A stretch of DNA of 10,617 nucleotides from Sphingobacteriaceae bacterium (GTDB lineage Bacteria; Bacteroidota; Bacteroidia; B-17B0; Aurantibacillaceae). The translations under genes and the position numbers were made by a program. Below the pieces are notes generated by a model. It had not been told where the DNA came from. It was given only the letters and a program-made list of their open reading frames with translations, and searched no databases. Every line of letters starts with the position of its first letter. Within the stretch, counting starts at the first letter, position 1. Positions 7,254 through 10,617 of the stretch are shown in pieces. The stretch lies in NCBI GenBank assembly GCA_023251695.1, contig JAHEYE010000104.1, forward strand, positions 1-10,617, in the 5' to 3' direction.

Positions 7254-10200
7254 ATGAAAATTAAGATCCACCCAATGAAAAACAATGCATTTAACAGCTT
7301 AAAAAAAGCTTGTGTTTTTTTCACTCTTTTATTAGCTTCATTCAATCAGTCAAAGGCATGTTCCCCTCTGAATGTCCCTACTTTAAACAGCCAGGCTGTT
7401 GTAGGTAATTTTTTAAATCTGACATGGACGAGTAATACAACCTATAACTGTACTTATTCTATACAGGTAGAAATTGCTTGTAGCGTTGCAAAATTCACAG
7501 GTACTACACCATTTTATACCAATGCGGGTATGACCAAAACAACTACCCCAATGGCTTATCCGGGAACACAGGCTATCGATATATCAACTTTTTGTCCGGG
7601 AACAACTTATTTTTTCCGTGCACGTGAGGTATACGGTGGATTTACTTTTAGTGGGTGGACTGCAACATATATGTTTACTACACCCGGAGTATTTGTTCCA
7701 CCAACAGGATTCATCATTGCATCACCTCCAACCATTTTAGCTTGTCCTCCTGGAAGTTCGATTTTAAGTTTTAGTTGTACGAACTGTTGTGGCGTACCTC
7801 CTTATAGTTATACATGGGCACCCGGTGCAACTTTAAGCTGTACCAATTGTGCGAGCCCTACAGCTACACCAACCGTTACTACTATTTATACAGTAAATGT
7901 TGATGGTGGTAAAATGGGATGCTGGGGTATTACTAATACGGTACAAGTAACGGTAATCAACACTCCTCCTGTTGTAGGCACAGCAGCTGTTACGCCCGGC
8001 TTTATGTGCGCAGGTAATACAGCAACTCTAACTATTACTACTTATTCAGGTTCTATTCAATGGCAATCTGGTCCAACAGCTGTTGGACCATGGACCAATT
8101 TAGTCGGCGCAACAAGCGGAACATTTGTTACTGCACCATTATTTACAACAACTTATTTTCAGGCCTATATAACAGGTTGCGGCGGACCATTAGCTTCGAA
8201 TGTGGTTAATGTAGTTGTAAATCCTACTCCGACAGTAACTGTAAATTCAACTTCTATATGCGCAGGCTCAGTTGCAAACTTAACAGCAAATGGCGCTACC
8301 AGTTATGTTTGGTCGGCAGGCGCCAACTCTACAGGTGTAAATACGGCATCAATGAATCCGATGACAACAACCAATTATACTGTTACCGGAACTACAGCAG
8401 GTTGTACAGGAAGTGCAGTTGCAACAGTAACTGTAAATCCTATGCCTGTTCCTACTGCAACTAATAACGGACCAATTTGTACAGGTGGCGTTTTAAATTT
8501 AAGTTCAACAGGTGGCGGAACATATTCATGGAGCGGACCAAGTTCATATTCATCAGTTATGCAAAATCCTGTCATTTCTCCTGCTGCATTAAGTAATGCA
8601 GGCAATTATATTGTTACAGTTAATTTAGCGGGATGTACAGCTACTGCACAAACAAATGTTTCCATATTCACACCAACAGCTTCTGCGGCTAATACCGGAC
8701 CATATTGTGCCGGGGGAACGGTTCAACTTAGTTCTTCCATTGGTGCAGGTTATACATGGACCGGTCCCGGTTTCTCGAGTGCTTTACAAAACCCCAACAT
8801 TGCTAATGCGCCTTCTGCCGCAAGTGGTTTGTATACAGTTGTAATTAATTTAGGTTCTTGTACAGCAATGGCAACAACATCGGTAACTGTAAATGCCCTA
8901 CCTACTCCATTAATTTCGAACAATACACCAATTTGTATTCAGAATCCTATCAACTTTACAGGCGGTGGCGGAACAAGCTATGCGTGGGCAGGTCCCGGTT
9001 TTTCAAGTTCTTCACAAAATCCAACTATTCCTGTTTCAGGTATGACCAATAACGGAACTTATACATTAACTGTAACTGATGCTAATAATTGTACAAACAC
9101 CATTACAACTTTGGTTGTTATCAATCCGCAACCAATAGTTTCTGCGTTCGGTGCAACTGTTTGTCAAAATGCTTCACCAAGCATCATTTCAAACGGTGGT
9201 ACTACTTATGCTTGGAGTGGTCCTGGTGGATTTACTTCAAGTTTGCAAAATCCAAATTTCCCAAGTGCTGTTCCTGCTAATTCAGGAGTTTATACGGTTT
9301 TAGTTACCGATGCAAATACTTGTACCAATACAGCAGTGGCAGTATTGCAAGTTAACGCTGCTCCTGTTGCAAACATTGTAACCAACAGTCCGATTTGTAT
9401 CGACCATTTATTAAGTCTTAATGGAACAGGTGGCGTTTCTTACGCGTGGAGCGGACCTAACGGTTTTTTCTCTTCTGCACAATCACCTACTATTATGGCT
9501 AACACAACTGGCTATACCGGAAACTACGCCTTAACTGTAACAGATGCTAACGGATGTACAGGCTCGACTACAGCACCCGCGGTTGTTAATCCAATTCCAA
9601 ATATTAATATTACAGCTGATAAAACCGCTGCTTGTCCTCCCTTATGTTCGCAATTCAGCTTTAACAGCACTTCACCTGTACAAGCTTATGCTTGGAGTTT
9701 AGGTAATGGTGTTTCGGGAAGCGGCAGTAGTGGACAAACTTGTTACAATACGCAGGGAACTTATACCATTAATGCGGTGGTAACTGATATTTACGGCTGT
9801 AGTAATGTTGCAACATTTACTGTTGAAGTATATCCTAAACCGGTTGCTGATTTTAATTACGCGCCTATTAAACCAATTGAAATGGTTGAAGAAGTTCAGT
9901 TTACTGATGCTTCGTATAACGGCACTATCACCACCTGGAACTGGTATTTCAACAACACAGCGCAATGGACTTCAGTACAACAAAACCCTGTTTACACTTA
10001 CGAGCATGCCGGTGAATATCCGATTGCATTAATAGTAAAAAACAGCCACGGTTGTTATGATACCATTATTAAGAAAATTGTAGTAGGTGAAGATTACGGA
10101 ATTTATTGTCCGAATGCCTTTACACCAAATGCTGATGGTTTAAATGATGTGTTCAGACCAAAAGGATTTGGAATTACGAAATATAGTTTAATGATCTTTA

Positions 10201-10376
10201 ACCGCTGGGGCGAAAAAGTGTTCCAATCATCTAACATTGAAGACGGATGGGACGGTAAATTCCAGGGCCGTGGCGGACCTATTACCGAAGAAGGAACTTA
10301 TACCTGGTTAATTAATGTGACCAACGTTTACGGTAAGGCGCATGAATTAAAAGGGCACGTTACCTTAATTAAGTAA
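7254..10376 (+). CDS. Ig/PKD-repeat surface protein with gliding-motility-associated C-terminal domain (CHU_C)
   Basis: Predicted cell-surface adhesin-like protein of 1040 residues. A signal peptide ends at about Ala35 (NQSKA, before Cys36). Residues ~38-145 look like a fibronectin-III fold (LTWTSN, TYFFRARE, SGWT). Residues ~150-395 hold three more Ig-like domains. Residues ~400-780 hold five close Ig-like repeats of 70-76 residues, each with YxWxGP, a SSxxQNP turn and a Cys pair about 52 residues apart (409/461, 485/536, 561/613, 637/690, 715/768). Residues ~785-945 hold two PKD domains. Residues ~950-1040 are the type B T9SS/CHU_C tail: CPNAFTPNADGLNDVF, IFNRWGEKVF, DGWDGKFQG and the final GHVTLIK. 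The start is either the ATG at 7254 or the one at 7275; the second gives the more standard signal peptide, and neither has a Shine-Dalgarno. An intrinsic terminator follows the stop. Likely roles are adhesion or gliding; the ligand is unknown. Confidence 0.93.
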   Translation: MKIKIHPMKNNAFNSLKKACVFFTLLLASFNQSKACSPLNVPTLNSQAVVGNFLNLTWTSNTTYNCTYSIQVEIACSVAKFTGTTPFYTNAGMTKTTTPMAYPGTQAIDISTFCPGTTYFFRAREVYGGFTFSGWTATYMFTTPGVFVPPTGFIIASPPTILACPPGSSILSFSCTNCCGVPPYSYTWAPGATLSCTNCASPTATPTVTTIYTVNVDGGKMGCWGITNTVQVTVINTPPVVGTAAVTPGFMCAGNTATLTITTYSGSIQWQSGPTAVGPWTNLVGATSGTFVTAPLFTTTYFQAYITGCGGPLASNVVNVVVNPTPTVTVNSTSICAGSVANLTANGATSYVWSAGANSTGVNTASMNPMTTTNYTVTGTTAGCTGSAVATVTVNPMPVPTATNNGPICTGGVLNLSSTGGGTYSWSGPSSYSSVMQNPVISPAALSNAGNYIVTVNLAGCTATAQTNVSIFTPTASAANTGPYCAGGTVQLSSSIGAGYTWTGPGFSSALQNPNIANAPSAASGLYTVVINLGSCTAMATTSVTVNALPTPLISNNTPICIQNPINFTGGGGTSYAWAGPGFSSSSQNPTIPVSGMTNNGTYTLTVTDANNCTNTITTLVVINPQPIVSAFGATVCQNASPSIISNGGTTYAWSGPGGFTSSLQNPNFPSAVPANSGVYTVLVTDANTCTNTAVAVLQVNAAPVANIVTNSPICIDHLLSLNGTGGVSYAWSGPNGFFSSAQSPTIMANTTGYTGNYALTVTDANGCTGSTTAPAVVNPIPNINITADKTAACPPLCSQFSFNSTSPVQAYAWSLGNGVSGSGSSGQTCYNTQGTYTINAVVTDIYGCSNVATFTVEVYPKPVADFNYAPIKPIEMVEEVQFTDASYNGTITTWNWYFNNTAQWTSVQQNPVYTYEHAGEYPIALIVKNSHGCYDTIIKKIVVGEDYGIYCPNAFTPNADGLNDVFRPKGFGITKYSLMIFNRWGEKVFQSSNIEDGWDGKFQGRGGPITEEGTYTWLINVTNVYGKAHELKGHVTLIK
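8451..9593 (+). repeat. Five tandem Ig-like repeats inside the surface protein
   Basis: Five consecutive 70-76-residue modules begin near residues 400, 475, 550, 625 and 703. Each has an early PIC- or PYC-like cysteine, an aromatic-x-W-x-G-P strand, a Gln-Asn-Pro or Gln-Ser-Pro turn and a second cysteine. Short DNA words recur between modules, for example GTAACTGTAAAT at 8427 and 8883 and TTAACTGTAAC at 9066 and 9531, which suggests growth by duplication. Confidence 0.8.
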
Positions 10377-10394
10377 ACAAAATAATTTTTTTTG

Positions 10395-10430
10395 AAAACC
10401 CTGTGATGAACTCACGGGGTTTTTGTTTTT
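10395..10430 (+). terminator. Rho-independent terminator of the surface-protein gene
   Basis: ACCCTGTGA (10398-10406) pairs with TCACGGGGT (10412-10420) with one G-U pair and a 5-nt loop (TGAAC). The stem extends through AAA (10395-10397) pairing with TTT, followed by TTTTGTTTTT (10421-10430). It begins 18 bp after the stop codon. The A-tract on the left gives the stem some capacity to act on minus-strand transcripts too. Confidence 0.85.
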
Positions 10431-10499
10431 AGAGCCGTTTCTTTTTTTACTTTTAAAACAATTAATACAACCCGAAATAATTACCTGCCCTCCGTTACC

Positions 10500-10617
10500 A
10501 TGTTAAGGGGTATTGCATCACTGATGGTTTGTCTCGTGCATTTTACAGGAACTATTGGTGAGGGACTATTAAAAGATATTGGTGCTTTCGGGGTTTACGG
10601 CGTACAGATATTTTTTA
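10500..10617 (+). CDS. Acyltransferase-3 family membrane protein (N-terminal part)
   Basis: The start of a multi-spanning membrane acyltransferase of the OafA/Acyl_transf_3 type, which usually O-acylates surface sugars or lipids; the rest lies outside the window. Visible evidence: the first transmembrane segment with LRGIASLMVCLVH, where Arg and His are separated by ten residues (the RX10H motif of the family), then IGAFGVYGVQIFF, which matches the segment leading into the family's FFxxSGF motif. The only canonical start in this frame is the ATG at 10500, but the frame stays open upstream and the 13 codons before it, starting with ATT at 10461, encode NTTRNNYLPSVT, which resembles the usual N-terminus (xYxPSLTxLRG). 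The true start may therefore be ATT at 10461 or CTG at 10485. It follows the surface-protein terminator, so it is probably a separate transcript; a weak TTTTG (10421) and TACTTTTA (10448) pair could be its promoter. Confidence 0.75.
   Translation, partial: MLRGIASLMVCLVHFTGTIGEGLLKDIGAFGVYGVQIFF

Noticed and set aside
7254..7370. Lipoprotein signal ending at Cys36 of the surface protein
   Set aside because: SKAC lacks the hydrophobic lipobox residues, and a CHU_C tail points to T9SS export after ordinary signal-peptidase cleavage.
8258..9280. Several short plus-strand open frames rich in Cys, Tyr and Asn inside the Ig-repeat protein
   Set aside because: They are alternate-frame readings of the repetitive Ig modules, which explains their repeated composition; the long frame has clear domains.
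9699..9965. Antisense 88-codon open frame under the PKD domains
   Set aside because: No family resemblance and it lies fully opposite well-conserved PKD coding sequence.

Overview
The window looks like chromosomal DNA of a member of the Bacteroidota, probably a Flavobacteriia-, Sphingobacteriia- or Chitinophagia-like organism. The support is: two proteins ending in type A type-IX-secretion (T9SS) sorting domains, one ending in the gliding-motility-associated type B domain (CHU_C), a lipoprotein with a Bacteroidota-style N-terminus, AT-rich DNA, and starts without Shine-Dalgarno sequences. I cannot name the genus.

Layout. (1) 1-579, + strand: the C-terminal 192 codons of aspartate carbamoyltransferase (pyrB), cut by the window edge. 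(2) 580-762: a convergent intergenic region filled mostly by a 14-bp tandem repeat with a 42-bp higher-order period; the repeat runs into the stop codon of the next gene. (3) 763-7069, - strand: three tightly coupled genes, transcribed in the order SBBP-repeat protein (869 aa), FG-GAP/VCBS-repeat protein (748 aa), then a lipoprotein with a cytochrome-like domain and a YVTN-type propeller (484 aa). Junctions are ATGA (4-nt overlap) and TAGTG (1-nt overlap), so this is almost certainly one operon. (4) 7070-7253: a divergent control region with two TGTACA-core palindromes and a direct repeat. (5) 7254-10376, + strand: a 1040-aa, cysteine-paired, Ig/PKD-repeat surface protein with a CHU_C domain, closed by a clear intrinsic terminator. 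(6) 10500-10617, + strand: the start of an acyltransferase-3 family membrane protein, cut by the window edge, whose homology seems to begin upstream of its only canonical start codon.

How the genes may work together. All four complete proteins carry export signals. Two operon products should go through T9SS, and the third is a lipoprotein. Each of the three is built around a different beta-propeller family, so the operon looks like a set of surface or secreted propeller proteins, the last with a possible heme site. The divergent Ig-repeat protein is a probable surface adhesin that may share control with the operon. A joint function is inference; the sequence shows architecture and co-transcription, not a substrate. 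pyrB and the acyltransferase are probably unrelated neighbours.
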